Below, one piece after another: positions 37,401 through 46,064 of a stretch of DNA of 64,000 nt. A model generated the notes under the pieces. The model was not told where the DNA came from, did no database searches, and saw only the letters and a program-made list of their open reading frames with translations. The translations under genes and the position numbers were made by a program. Numbering within the stretch: the first letter of the stretch is position 1; the number at the start of each line of letters is the position of its first letter. The DNA is from Algoriphagus lacus (GTDB lineage Bacteria; Bacteroidota; Bacteroidia; Cytophagales; Cyclobacteriaceae), in the NCBI RefSeq assembly GCF_003583985.1, contig NZ_QXML01000001.1, positions 62,001 through 126,000 on the forward strand, given 5' to 3'.

Positions 37401-39393
37401 CCTCGATCTTCAAAAAGCAGAAGCACAGGCTAGGGAAGCTCAGATAGAAGCAGCATTGGAAAAAGTGCGCTCCCGTTCGCTGGCCATGCAAAGCCCGGAT
37501 GAACTCATAGAAGTTGCCCAACTGCTACGGGAAGAAATGGGGGCATTGGGGGTGGAAGAACTGGAAACCAGCTCCATCTATATTCATGATGCAAGCAGCG
37601 GATTGACAGAATGTTGGTTTACCATCAAGAACACAGCGAATCCCGCCAAGGCTGTAACCGATCAAATGACGATTAGACTGGAAGAAACCTGGGTCGGCAG
37701 GCAAATGCGGGAATTTTTCCATTCCCCGGCTGAGAAGACCTCCATTGTGATGCGAGGAGAAAACCGACTTGAGTGGATCCTCTACTGTGAGGGAAAAACA
37801 AATTTGTTCGGGACCAGCAATTTCTATGGAGATACCATTCCGGACCGCACCTATCATTTATACAAATTTTCAAACGGGTATATCGGAGCAGCTGCACCGG
37901 GTGAAATTTCCCAAGAAAGCTGGGACTTGCTGAGAAGAGCAACCACAGTTTTTTCCTTTGCCTATACCCGTTTTCAGGACCTTCAAAATGCACAAGCAAG
38001 TGCCCGTACAGCGATGCGTCAAGCCTCTTTGGATCGGATTCGTGCAGATATTTCTTCCATGCGGAATGCGGATGATCTTGACCGAATTACCCCGCTGATC
38101 TTCAAAGAACTAACCGTACTGGGTGTCCCGTTTATCCGCTGTGGGGTTTTTATAATCAATGAAAAGCAGGAACTGGTCGAAGCCTACCTTTCTTCCCCAG
38201 ATGGCAATTCACTTGGGGTCTTGAGGCTTCCCTACAGCGCCAGCGAACTCACCATTCAGACGGTGGAGGCTTGGCGCAAGGATGTGGTTTACCGTCAGCA
38301 TTGGAACAAAGAAGACTTTATCCAATGGATCAATCAATTAATGGAGCAGGATCAAATCCAGGACAGCAGCACCTATCAGGGGACAGCGGCACCCCCCGAA
38401 TCGCTCGATTTGCATTTTGTTCCTTTCAAACAGGGGATGCTTTATGTGGGAGCGGTGAATCCCTTGGAAGAAAATGAATTGGAATTGGTACAGGCACTGG
38501 CTAAAGCTTTTTCCATCGCCTATGCCCGGTATGAGGATTTTGTGAAATTGGAAAGTGCAAAAGCAGAAGTGGAATCGGCTATGAAGGAACTCAAAGCCAC
38601 GCAATCCCAACTCATCCAAGCAGAAAAAATGGCATCACTAGGCGAACTCACCGCCGGCATCGCCCATGAGATTCAAAATCCGTTGAACTTCGTCAACAAC
38701 TTCTCCGAAGTCAGTGCCGAACTCGTGGATGAAATGAATGAGGAACTGGAAAAAGGAGATTTGGAGGAAGTAAAATACATCGCTTCCGAACTCAAAGAAA
38801 ACCTATCCAAAATCAACCACCACGGCAAACGTGCCGGATCCATTGTCCGGGGAATGTTGGAACACAGCCGCAAAAGCGAAGGCAAAAAAGAACTCACCGA
38901 CCTCAATCAGCTAGCCGACGAATGCCTCCGGCTTAGCTTTCACGGACTTCGGGCCAAGGACAAAACCTTCCAGGCGGACTTTAAAACCGACTTTGACCCA
39001 AATCTTCCCAAACTGGAAGTGGTCTCTCAGGACATCGGGCGGGTACTGCTCAACCTGATCAACAATGCGTTTTATGCTGTAAATGAAAGAGTCAAATCAG
39101 GAACTGCTAAGCAGGATTATCTACCAATTGTAACGGTTAGCAGCACCTACTCCCCCCTAGCAGGGGGGCAGGGGGGTTCTATTGAAATCTCCGTCAAAGA
39201 CAACGGACCCGGCATCCCCGCCTCCATCAAGGACAAAATCTTCCAGCCCTTCTTTACCACCAAGCCAACAGGTTCGGGAACAGGCTTGGGCTTGTCACTG
39301 AGTTATGACATTGTAAAGGCACATGGAGGGGAACTTAACGTGGAGACGAAAGAGAATGAGGGGACGGAGTTTACGGTTCATTTACCGACATAA
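34408..39393 (+). CDS. Histidine kinase with seven tandem sensor units
   Basis: The kinase has about 1661 residues. A TTG at 34378 would add ten residues, but ATG 34408 (MNKHLQRILEILRQ) is preferred because it overlaps the mini-ORF stop and begins the coiled coil. The coil (about 1-85) replaces the NTF2-like domain of its relatives. Seven sensor units follow, each starting with a helix such as AALERVRAQTMAMHNSED. The last one (LDRIRADISSMRNADDLDRI) also occurs next to the kinase core of the 41271 protein. HisKA has His1420 in GIAHEIQNPLNFVNNFS. HATPase_c carries an in-frame insertion (SPLAGGQGG) encoded by a G/C palindrome before DNGPGIP, and ends with GTGLGLS. No transmembrane segment or receiver is present. 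Confidence 0.92.
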   Translation: MNKHLQRILEILRQDQLTTEQREDALKVLKEAEKEFEITEFKLNRTEKAKRTTEILFEETVAELEQKRKAIVIQNRELEVEAALERVRAQTMAMHNSEDVGKCVVKMFSELTALGVDKGTRFGIGILNHDNENNQLWTARKDGEEVKIHIGHIDMASHPLLKSARKAWKEQVLFHQYILEGQDLLDYYQMLNNAPDYKIQIPLEQLPEREIQHCFIFEHGFFYAFSPKEFQPELIHITKRFSSLFEQTYRRYLDLVRAEAQAIEAQIEAALERVRSRTMAMQKSNELPEVAFELFEQMHHLGFARWGASISLADETRGGFNVWYTTPEKRIFSESIFLPNQGHPLAEKIWNVYKQQIELSTTELRDEEKLDYDQWMFANTPHENMPESVKGGILSERYVMFSLSAMKYGFLEAISLEPIPTKLNEILPRFAKVFEQTYTRFLDLQKAESQAREAKIESALERVRSRSLAMHHSSELSAVVDTLLTEFTKLEFTLTFCIINLIDEQDMSNTVWAANPETGKDPESYYMKFEDYPFHHAMWDAWKAQKKRFVYTIEGKEKKIYDEYLYSETEFRRFPKHVQEANKALERYVAGFTFFKYSGLQTVSLNPISEDELEILERFGRVFEQSYTRFLDLQKAEAQAREAQIEAALERVRAKTMAMHKSEQLPETAQVLFEQFAELGKIPDRIAIGIIKEESQLIEWWATDQSGSKLALHFDASIHGPTIGQYFAAWKEGKDSIMVDLSGEALKEWVAYVRDVVKMPIDASKIKGRRVHHGAFFSQGLLLISAHEPMPTETMQLLVRFAKVFSQTYTRFLDLQKAEAQARDAQIEAGLERVRAKTMAMHNSADVGESVAALFDELVKLGVTTNRCGILIHSDSEFSEVWTAKSNPTEKATLVIGKLEINMHPMLVGERTSWSNKEPFYSYELTGQDMINYYQAINNSKYYPTQFSLKALPAKEIHSDFHFSEGSVFAFTNEPLPMEWAAIFKRFTSVFGQTYRRFLDLQKAEAQAREAQIEAALEKVRSRSLAMQSPDELIEVAQLLREEMGALGVEELETSSIYIHDASSGLTECWFTIKNTANPAKAVTDQMTIRLEETWVGRQMREFFHSPAEKTSIVMRGENRLEWILYCEGKTNLFGTSNFYGDTIPDRTYHLYKFSNGYIGAAAPGEISQESWDLLRRATTVFSFAYTRFQDLQNAQASARTAMRQASLDRIRADISSMRNADDLDRITPLIFKELTVLGVPFIRCGVFIINEKQELVEAYLSSPDGNSLGVLRLPYSASELTIQTVEAWRKDVVYRQHWNKEDFIQWINQLMEQDQIQDSSTYQGTAAPPESLDLHFVPFKQGMLYVGAVNPLEENELELVQALAKAFSIAYARYEDFVKLESAKAEVESAMKELKATQSQLIQAEKMASLGELTAGIAHEIQNPLNFVNNFSEVSAELVDEMNEELEKGDLEEVKYIASELKENLSKINHHGKRAGSIVRGMLEHSRKSEGKKELTDLNQLADECLRLSFHGLRAKDKTFQADFKTDFDPNLPKLEVVSQDIGRVLLNLINNAFYAVNERVKSGTAKQDYLPIVTVSSTYSPLAGGQGGSIEISVKDNGPGIPASIKDKIFQPFFTTKPTGSGTGLGLSLSYDIVKAHGGELNVETKENEGTEFTVHLPT
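39061..39220 (+). repeat. Direct repeat copy 1 (kinase ATPase segment with G-rich palindrome)
   Basis: This 160-bp tract is almost identical to 40434-40593 (about 5 differences counted by eye), whereas flanking parts of the two kinase genes are less alike. It contains the palindrome CCCCCCT-AGC-AGGGGGG (39152-39168) followed by CAGGGGGG, translated as SPLAGGQGG. Confidence 0.8.
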
Positions 39394-39401
39394 TTAAACG
39401 C

Positions 39402-40775
39402 ATGGTACAGAAACTAAGCAAACAACTGGAAAGTGAGTTGATCCAGGCTTATAACAGCTTTTGGGTCTCTAATCTCTCAGGCGATATGGAAAGTTTTGCT
39501 TCCAGTTTGGCGGATGATTTCAGCATTTTCGGTTCGGCCAACGGGGAAATTTTTTTCAGCAAACAAGAGGCGGTGGCCTATTTTTCCGCCACTGCCGACC
39601 AGCTAAGAGATAAGATTCAAATGCGAGACAGGGATATCAGCGTACAGTCCCTGGATGATAATAGTGTGGTTGTTCGGGAAATTTGTGATGTGTATGTTCT
39701 TATTGGCGACAACTGGACGTATTATGGCCGCGCCAGGATTTCCTGTATTGTGAAAATGATCGATAGCAAATGGAAAGTTCTTCATCACCATGCTTCGTTT
39801 CCAGACCATCGTACCGAAGAAGGCCAACAGCTTGCAGCCGAAAAGATAGAAAAAGAAAATCTGGAGCTTCGCGAAGCCGTGAGAAGAAGAACGGCTGAAC
39901 TGGAATTGAAAAACAGGGAGCTCGAAGCGGCCAGAAAAAACGCAGAAAATGCATTGACTGAATTGCAGGCTACTCAAAAGCAATTGATAAATGCAGAAAA
40001 AATGGCCTCGCTAGGTGAACTCACAGCAGGCATCGCCCATGAGATTCAAAATCCGCTGAACTTTGTGAATAACTTCTCGGAGGTTAACAGTGAGTTGATT
40101 GATGAGCAGCTAGAAGAAATTGAGAAAGGGGATTTAGAAGAGGTAAAAGAGCTAGCTCACTTGCTGAAAGAGAATAGCTCAAAAATCGCCCTCCACGGCA
40201 AGCGGGCGGATGCCATTGTGAAGGGAATGCTTGAGCATAGCAAAAGAGGCTCCGGACAAAAAGAGCCAACGGACCTCAATGCGCTGGCAGATGATTTCCT
40301 TCGGATGACCTACCAGTCATTTGTGGCGAAAGATCCCAATTTCAAAGTTGAGTTACAGACAAACCTGGATCCTGATCTTCCACGGATTTCGGTCATTCCC
40401 CAAGATATCGGCAAGGTTCTGCTCAACCTGTATAACAATGCGTTTTAAGTTGTAAATGAAAGAGTCAAATCAGGAACTGCTAAGCCGGATTATCTACCAA
40501 TTGTAACGGTTAGCAGCACCTACTCCCCCCTAGCAAGGGGGCAGGGGGGTTCTATTGAAATCTCCGTCAAAGACAACGGCCCCGGCATCCCCGAAGCCAT
40601 CAAAGAAAAAATCTTTCAGCCCTTCTTTACTACCAAGCCCACCGGGCAGGGAACAGGATTGGGCTTGTCACTGAGTTATGATATTGTGAAGGCGCATGGA
40701 GGGGAGTTGAAGGTGGAGACAGTGGAAGGCCAATTTACCCGTTTTACCGTCCATTTACCCCTACTGGCCTCCTGA
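39402..40775 (+). pseudogene. NTF2-like histidine kinase interrupted by an in-frame stop
   Basis: From ATG 39402 the frame encodes an NTF2/SnoaL-like domain (1-130, REICDVYVLIGDNWTYYG), a coiled coil (ENLELREAVRRRTAELELKN) and HisKA with His213, with no sensor units between. It is cut at codon 349 by TAA (40446-40448) just after the N-box NLYNNAF. The paralogue has TAT at this place. Beyond the stop the same frame continues intact through [27 protein letters not shown] and a natural TGA at 40773-40775. A single base change therefore removes most of the ATPase domain. The truncated 348-residue product could still dimerise and be phosphorylated in trans, or the stop could be a sequencing error. 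Confidence 0.85.
40434..40593 (+). repeat. Direct repeat copy 2 (kinase ATPase segment with G-rich palindrome)
   Basis: This is the second copy of the 160-bp tract at 39061-39220. It includes the premature TAA at 40446-40448 and a slightly altered palindrome (CCCCCCT, AGCA, AGGGGG). The high similarity of this patch suggests recent gene conversion or segmental duplication. Confidence 0.8.
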
Positions 40776-41270
40776 CCTCACTACCATTTTACCACCTGTA
40801 ATGTATTAGGATCTGTGTAGTAAAATTCGCTAAAATTCATTTTCATAAACTCAACAATCACTTTGCCTCGACAGTCAGAGTTGGGTAAATTAGTATAAGG
40901 ATTAGATCAGAGCATTTCTTTCCATTTTCAAACAAGTGGTAGAAATGGAGTTTCTGAAGTAGCGCTAGGCAATAGAATTAAGTTCTGTTTTTCGAGTCCG
41001 ATTCTTACGGGCAATAGAAATACTGTCCGTTTCACCCGTTAAAGAAGTTTTAAACTTCAAAAAATGATGATAGAATTTTGGCCGATATGCCGGATCAAGA
41101 TTTTTTCCGGTAAAAAGCAGGACTTTTTACCAAGTCCCCCATAGAATACATTGCAATGAATAAATGCTCCTGAAGTCGAAGGGAGCAAGGAGACCCGACA
41201 CTTTTCCAAGTCATGAAGGTCAGCAGCGTTTTTTCGAGTCCGTGATTTGAAACCGGATCTTTCCAAAAAA
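40776..41270 (+). other. Intergenic region before the two-sensor kinase gene
   Basis: This 495-bp stretch has no supported gene. It holds a 13-bp direct repeat TTTTTCGAGTCCG at 40988-41000 and 41230-41242, the second copy just upstream of the next gene. No clear terminator or TAnnTTTG promoter was recognised. Confidence 0.5.
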
Positions 41271-43739
41271 ATGAAAACCCAACAACACATGGACTTGGAG
41301 TCCATGGAGGTGTATCACTCCTTTTGGGATCACTACCTCAACGGGGACGTGGAAGAAGTGATCTCCCTCCTGGGACATAACTATACCCAGGTGGGAAGTA
41401 CTGAAGCTGAGGATTTTTTCAGAAAAAAAGATGCAGTCCGATTCCTTCAAGACACCATTGATCAGGTGGCTGGAAAGGTGGAAATGCGAAACCGCAGCAT
41501 CAGGTACCAGCACCTGGATCACTTTGTTCTGATTCACGAACGATGCGACATCTATGTCCTCAGGGAATCTGACTGGGGGTTTTATGCCAAATTCCGGGCC
41601 TCCACTCTAATGGAGCAACAGAACCAAGAATGGAAAATCATCCATCGACACTCCTCTTTTCCAGTTTCCAAAACAAGAGAGGGTCAAAGTATTTCCATTG
41701 AAAAGACCACCTTGGAAAATCAACAGTTAAGGAATTTAGTAAATCAACGGACTGCAGAACTGGAACAGAAAAACAGGGAGTTGGAAATCGAAGCCGCACT
41801 GGATCGAATCCGCACTAAGGCTGTCACCATGAAACAATCCTCGGATATGAACAGGATTTTTTCCAAAATCTTTGAGGAACTCAGATCCTTAAACAGGGAA
41901 TTTATCCAAAGTTGTATCTTGATTTTCATTCCGGAAGAAAAGTCTTTTACTTGGTGGACGGCCAATCCTGAAGCAGCAGACGAGATTTTTCACTTCCGGA
42001 TTCCCTTTCTGGATCACCCTGCATTTCACGCTTTTATGAAGGCATGGATGGAGCGGAAATCTCGGTTTTACTATCAGCTTTCCGGTGAATTGAAAAAAAG
42101 CTGGGAGAATCTCCTTTTTTACAAAACAGACCTACGCCGGCTTCCAATAGCCATGAAACGTAACATGATGGCGCCAGATCAGGTCCATTTGTACGAAAGT
42201 TTCTCTGAGTTCGGAGTTTTGTTTGTGACTTGTAATGAACCTTTGAGCGAAGAAAAGTTTTCGGTTCTAGAGCGATTTGGGGCAGTTTTCGAACAAGCTT
42301 ATACCCGATTTAAGGATATCCAACAAGCTGAAACCCGCGAGAAGGAAGCAACAAGGCAGTCCTCTTTGGATCGGCTCCGAGCGGAGATAGCCTCCATGCG
42401 TAACTCTACTGATCTAAATCGGATCACACCGCTTATTTGGCGTGAACTTAGAATTTTGGGTGTACCATTTTTTCGATGCGGAGTCTTTATCATCAACGAA
42501 AAGGACAAAAAAATCCAAGTCTATTTGTCCTCACCCGAAGGACATTCTCTTGGGGTATTGAATCTTGTTTTCAATTCCAACCAGCTCACCACCAAAGCCG
42601 TGGATTTTTGGAAGAAAAACAAGATCTACAGGCAACATTGGAACAAGGTTGATTTCACCAACTGGCTCGCTTCGATGATTGAATTGGGACAAGTCCAAAA
42701 TCCCGAAACTTACCAGGGTGCTGCATCTCCTCCTGAATCCCTTGATCTCCATTTTGTCCCCTTTTCCCAGGGTATGCTCTACATAGGAAATTCGGCACCC
42801 CTTTCCGAAAGCGAACTCGAACTGGTCAAATCCCTGGCAGAATCCTTCTCAATTGCCTATGCAAGGTATCAGGATTTTGAGCAATTGGAAGAAGCTAAGA
42901 CCAAGGTGGAAAAAACACTTTCAGATTTGAAAGCGGCTCAGAATCAGCTCATCCAATCTGAAAAAATGGCCTCGCTTGGTCAGCTGACAGCCGGCATTGC
43001 GCATGAGATCAAAAACCCGCTGAATTTTGTCAAAAACTTCTCCGAACTCAGTCTTGAACTAGTGAACGAGGCAGCGGCACTGTTGGAAAAGGAAAACAAA
43101 ATTGAGTCGATAAAATTGGCCTTTGAGATTCTAAGGGATGTAAGAACCAACTTGTCCAAAGTCAATGAACACAGCAAAAGGGCAGATGAAATCATCAACT
43201 CCATGCTTCAGCATAGCAGAAGTGGATCCGGAAAACGTATTCTGACAGATTTCAACCACCTGATCAAGGAGGCCGCATTGCTCTCCTACCATGGAATGAA
43301 AGCCGGAAAAAAACCCTTTCCGGTTGAAATCGATTTTGAGCTAGACAACCAAATTGGGGAAATCCCGGTCTTTGCAGAAGAGTTGAGCATGGCCACCATC
43401 AACCTCTGCAACAATGCTTGGGATGCCATGCGGGAAAAACTGATTGCCCTATCCTTGCAATCAAAGAACAAAACCTACTCACCCAAACTGCTGATCAAGA
43501 CCCGGAAAGATCCCCGCAGCCTCTTGTTTAGTATTCAGGACAACGGCTCCGGTATCCCTGAGGATATCAAAGACAAAATTCTTCAACCATTTTTTACAAC
43601 AAAGAAAGGGACCGAAGGCACTGGGCTTGGCTTAAGCATTACCAATGATATTGTAAAAGCACATGGCGGAGAATTGAAAATTAAAAGTGAGGAGGGCGTT
43701 GGAACGGAATTCACCATTCTTTTACCCTTAAAGTCTTAA
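41271..43739 (+). CDS. NTF2-like histidine kinase with two sensor units
   Basis: The kinase has about 822 residues. ATG 41271 is preferred over an upstream in-frame TTG at 41247. The N-terminal NTF2/SnoaL-like domain (MEVYHSFWDHYLNGDVEEVI, ERCDIYVLRESDWGFY) is followed by the coiled coil seen in its relatives (NQRTAELEQKNRELEIEAAL). Two sensor units come next: one near 185-350 (SCILIFIPEEKSFTWWTANP) and one near 365-540 (LDRLRAEIASMRNSTDLNRI, FFRCGVFIIN). HisKA has His578 in GIAHEIKNPLNFVKNFS. HATPase_c has NLCNNAWDAM, DNGSGIP and GTGLGLS. It is soluble with no output domain. It is the smallest intact member of the sensor-array family here. Confidence 0.92.
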   Translation: MKTQQHMDLESMEVYHSFWDHYLNGDVEEVISLLGHNYTQVGSTEAEDFFRKKDAVRFLQDTIDQVAGKVEMRNRSIRYQHLDHFVLIHERCDIYVLRESDWGFYAKFRASTLMEQQNQEWKIIHRHSSFPVSKTREGQSISIEKTTLENQQLRNLVNQRTAELEQKNRELEIEAALDRIRTKAVTMKQSSDMNRIFSKIFEELRSLNREFIQSCILIFIPEEKSFTWWTANPEAADEIFHFRIPFLDHPAFHAFMKAWMERKSRFYYQLSGELKKSWENLLFYKTDLRRLPIAMKRNMMAPDQVHLYESFSEFGVLFVTCNEPLSEEKFSVLERFGAVFEQAYTRFKDIQQAETREKEATRQSSLDRLRAEIASMRNSTDLNRITPLIWRELRILGVPFFRCGVFIINEKDKKIQVYLSSPEGHSLGVLNLVFNSNQLTTKAVDFWKKNKIYRQHWNKVDFTNWLASMIELGQVQNPETYQGAASPPESLDLHFVPFSQGMLYIGNSAPLSESELELVKSLAESFSIAYARYQDFEQLEEAKTKVEKTLSDLKAAQNQLIQSEKMASLGQLTAGIAHEIKNPLNFVKNFSELSLELVNEAAALLEKENKIESIKLAFEILRDVRTNLSKVNEHSKRADEIINSMLQHSRSGSGKRILTDFNHLIKEAALLSYHGMKAGKKPFPVEIDFELDNQIGEIPVFAEELSMATINLCNNAWDAMREKLIALSLQSKNKTYSPKLLIKTRKDPRSLLFSIQDNGSGIPEDIKDKILQPFFTTKKGTEGTGLGLSITNDIVKAHGGELKIKSEEGVGTEFTILLPLKS

Positions 43740-44217
43740 AATTATGCCAGCGTAAATCTTCCAAAAAAAGAATTTTGGTTTTTATGCCAATCGGAAATTT
43801 TACAAGGAGAAGACAAGGGTTTTACAGAAGCAAAAACTGAAATCATCCAGCATGACAAAGTAGGTTTGATGGGCCTGCTCCGAAGGAATGCTTTTGCACA
43901 AACCTTTCAATTGTCCGGATTTTAGTTCACAAAATTTTACCCGATTATCCTACCAATTCACCTTTTTCTTCATTCGTTTTCAAAATCAGGTTGGCTATTC
44001 CGAATCCTATCCGTATTTTATTCGAGAGTTAATCTGAAGAGTGTCAATGGAGCCACCAGTTTAGTTAGACCATTGAAAATTCAGAGGAACGTTTGACTTT
44101 GGAATTCTTTGATCCTCGGTCTCTCCGCTCGTTAATCAAAATAATCGACAACTGGTAGAGTAAATAAGCTTACATCCTGTAAAGTCAATTAATAGTAACC
44201 CAAAAGATTAATTTCCT
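43740..44217 (+). other. Intergenic region before the cNMP-binding patatin gene
   Basis: This 478-bp stretch contains an open but start-less frame of about 55 codons near 43755-43925 that I cannot relate to any family. No convincing promoter, terminator or repeat was found. Confidence 0.4.
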
Positions 44218-45996
44218 TTGAAAAATCACTTTTTTAACCCTTCCCACAGACGGAAAATTCTTCTCAACCTATTTGGTGAACTTGAAGAAGAACTCATTGA
44301 ACAAATTCTGGATTCAGGCCAAACCCTTGAAGTGGACAGTGGCCAATTTCTGTTTCATCAGGGAGATCTCGACAATGCCCTATACATCGTACTTTCCGGC
44401 AGATTCCGTGCTTTGGCGACGTTGGATGACGGAGCCTTGCATGCCCTCGGAGACATCGGTGAAGGCGAGCCAATTGGAGAATTCGCCCTCTTCATGGCCG
44501 AACCAAGATCCGCTTCGGTGGTAGCAATCCGGAAGTCCATCGTTTTGGAACTAAAGGAAAGTCAATATCTGGCAATTGTGGCCAAACACCCCTCTTTTTC
44601 AAGCAAACTGGCCCGTTTCATTGTGAAACGGTTGAGAAGAAATGTGCTGCAGCAACATCTGGAAACTTCAGCCAAAAACATTGCCGTTATCAACCTACAG
44701 GCAGATCGTGATATTACCGTTTACACCGATCCGATCAAAGCTCAATTTGAATCTCTACAAGTCAGCATTCAAATTCTCGATCATGAATCCCATGCAAATC
44801 TGGAGACTCAGACGATGTACGATACGCTGGAGCAACACGAGGGACTGAACTTTTTGGTTTGCAGTGAAGCCGACCTAACCTGGTCCAGGCAATGCATCAT
44901 TTATGCTGACTTAATTATCATCGCCACGGATTTTTATGCCTCCAGCGAAATACACGAGATCGAAAAGCATCTCAGTCTATACTCTCAAAACATACTCAAC
45001 AAGAAAATCTACCTTTTGCTTCTACATCCCGAGCAGGCTAAGTTTCCGGAAAATACCCGCCGTTGGTTTGTAGACCGCAAAATCGATCTTCACATCCATT
45101 ACCGAAAAAACCACGGACCTGATATCCGCCGTTTTGCGCGCATTCTTTCCAATAAAGCCATCGGTTTGGTTCTAGGCGGAGGGGGAGCCAAAGGCTTTGC
45201 TCATCTCGGAGTCGTCAAGGCGCTGTATGACGAAGGACTTGAAATTGATTTTTTGGGAGGAACGAGTGCAGGGGCGCTTTATGGGATTACCGCATCCTTT
45301 TGCGACTTTGACCAAAAAATGATCGATTTCTACAGTAAAGATTCTGCAGAAAGCAAACTTACCAGCAATGACTTTACCATTCCGTTGATCTCAATCATGT
45401 CCGGAAAGAAAATGAGCAATTACCTCAAAAAAATGATGGGAGATGCACATTTGGAGGACTTTTGGGTAGGGAGCTATTGCGTATCCACCAACTATTCCAA
45501 TGCCTCCACCAGAGTGCATGACAGGGGCCTGGCCTGGAAACAAATCGAAGCAAGCATTGCTATTCCAGGAATTTATCCTCCAGTCGTGATTGACAATCAG
45601 CTTCATGTGGACGGAGGAGTGGTGGACAATTTGCCTATCGAAACCATGTATAAATATCCGGTGAGGCACATCATTGCAATCTCCCTTACCCAGCTTAAAT
45701 CGCAGCCGGTCAGCTTCTCTGAAACCCCTCCTGCCACCCGTATCCTCTGGGATATGATCACCGGGAAAAAACAATATCGCCTTCCGGGAATTACCGCCAT
45801 CTTGGTCAATTCACTTACCCTCAACAGTCGGCAAAAACAGGAAATGTCCAAATCAGGTGTCGCTGTTTATTTGGAAATGGATTTGAAAGGAATTGGGATG
45901 CTGGACGATTCCCGATGGAAAGAAATCGTTCAAAAGGGATATGATCAAATGAAGGATGCACTGAAAAATGTTCCTGAAACCGAACGGTTCTGGTAA
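44218..45996 (+). CDS. Patatin-like esterase with N-terminal cyclic-nucleotide-binding domain (NTE family)
   Basis: The 592-residue protein combines a cNMP-binding domain (about 10-130: FLFHQGDLDNALYIVLSGRF, GEGEPIGEFALFMAEPRSASVVA) with a linker region (about 140-310) and a patatin hydrolase (about 315-560). The oxyanion motif GGGGAKGF, nucleophile Ser350 in GGTSAG and Asp465 in VDGGVVDNLP form the expected dyad. The architecture matches bacterial neuropathy-target-esterase-like lysophospholipases. Binding of cAMP is plausible because the phosphate-binding cassette (GEFALFMAEPRSASV) looks intact. The start appears to be TTG 44218, six bases after an in-frame stop. The receiver-adenylate cyclase at 53761 could supply its ligand (inference). 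Confidence 0.9.
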   Translation: MKNHFFNPSHRRKILLNLFGELEEELIEQILDSGQTLEVDSGQFLFHQGDLDNALYIVLSGRFRALATLDDGALHALGDIGEGEPIGEFALFMAEPRSASVVAIRKSIVLELKESQYLAIVAKHPSFSSKLARFIVKRLRRNVLQQHLETSAKNIAVINLQADRDITVYTDPIKAQFESLQVSIQILDHESHANLETQTMYDTLEQHEGLNFLVCSEADLTWSRQCIIYADLIIIATDFYASSEIHEIEKHLSLYSQNILNKKIYLLLLHPEQAKFPENTRRWFVDRKIDLHIHYRKNHGPDIRRFARILSNKAIGLVLGGGGAKGFAHLGVVKALYDEGLEIDFLGGTSAGALYGITASFCDFDQKMIDFYSKDSAESKLTSNDFTIPLISIMSGKKMSNYLKKMMGDAHLEDFWVGSYCVSTNYSNASTRVHDRGLAWKQIEASIAIPGIYPPVVIDNQLHVDGGVVDNLPIETMYKYPVRHIIAISLTQLKSQPVSFSETPPATRILWDMITGKKQYRLPGITAILVNSLTLNSRQKQEMSKSGVAVYLEMDLKGIGMLDDSRWKEIVQKGYDQMKDALKNVPETERFW

Positions 45997-46025
45997 ATCC
46001 AGACGGGGATTTTGGTCTAGGTTGT

Positions 46026-46064
46026 AAAAGGAAAAGGGGATAGTAGCTATCCCCTTTTCCTTTT
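46026..46064. terminator. Bidirectional terminator between convergent genes
   Basis: A perfect 18-bp stem, AAAAGGAAAAGGGGATAG (46026-46043) and CTATCCCCTTTTCCTTTT (46047-46064), has a 3-nt loop and A/T tracts on both outer sides. It lies between the patatin gene (+) and the oxidoreductase beta gene (-) and touches the latter's stop codon. Confidence 0.85.

Noticed and set aside
43755..43925. Start-less open frame of about 55 codons after the two-sensor kinase
   Set aside because: No start codon, no recognisable family and no coupling signals; kept only as a note on the intergenic region.
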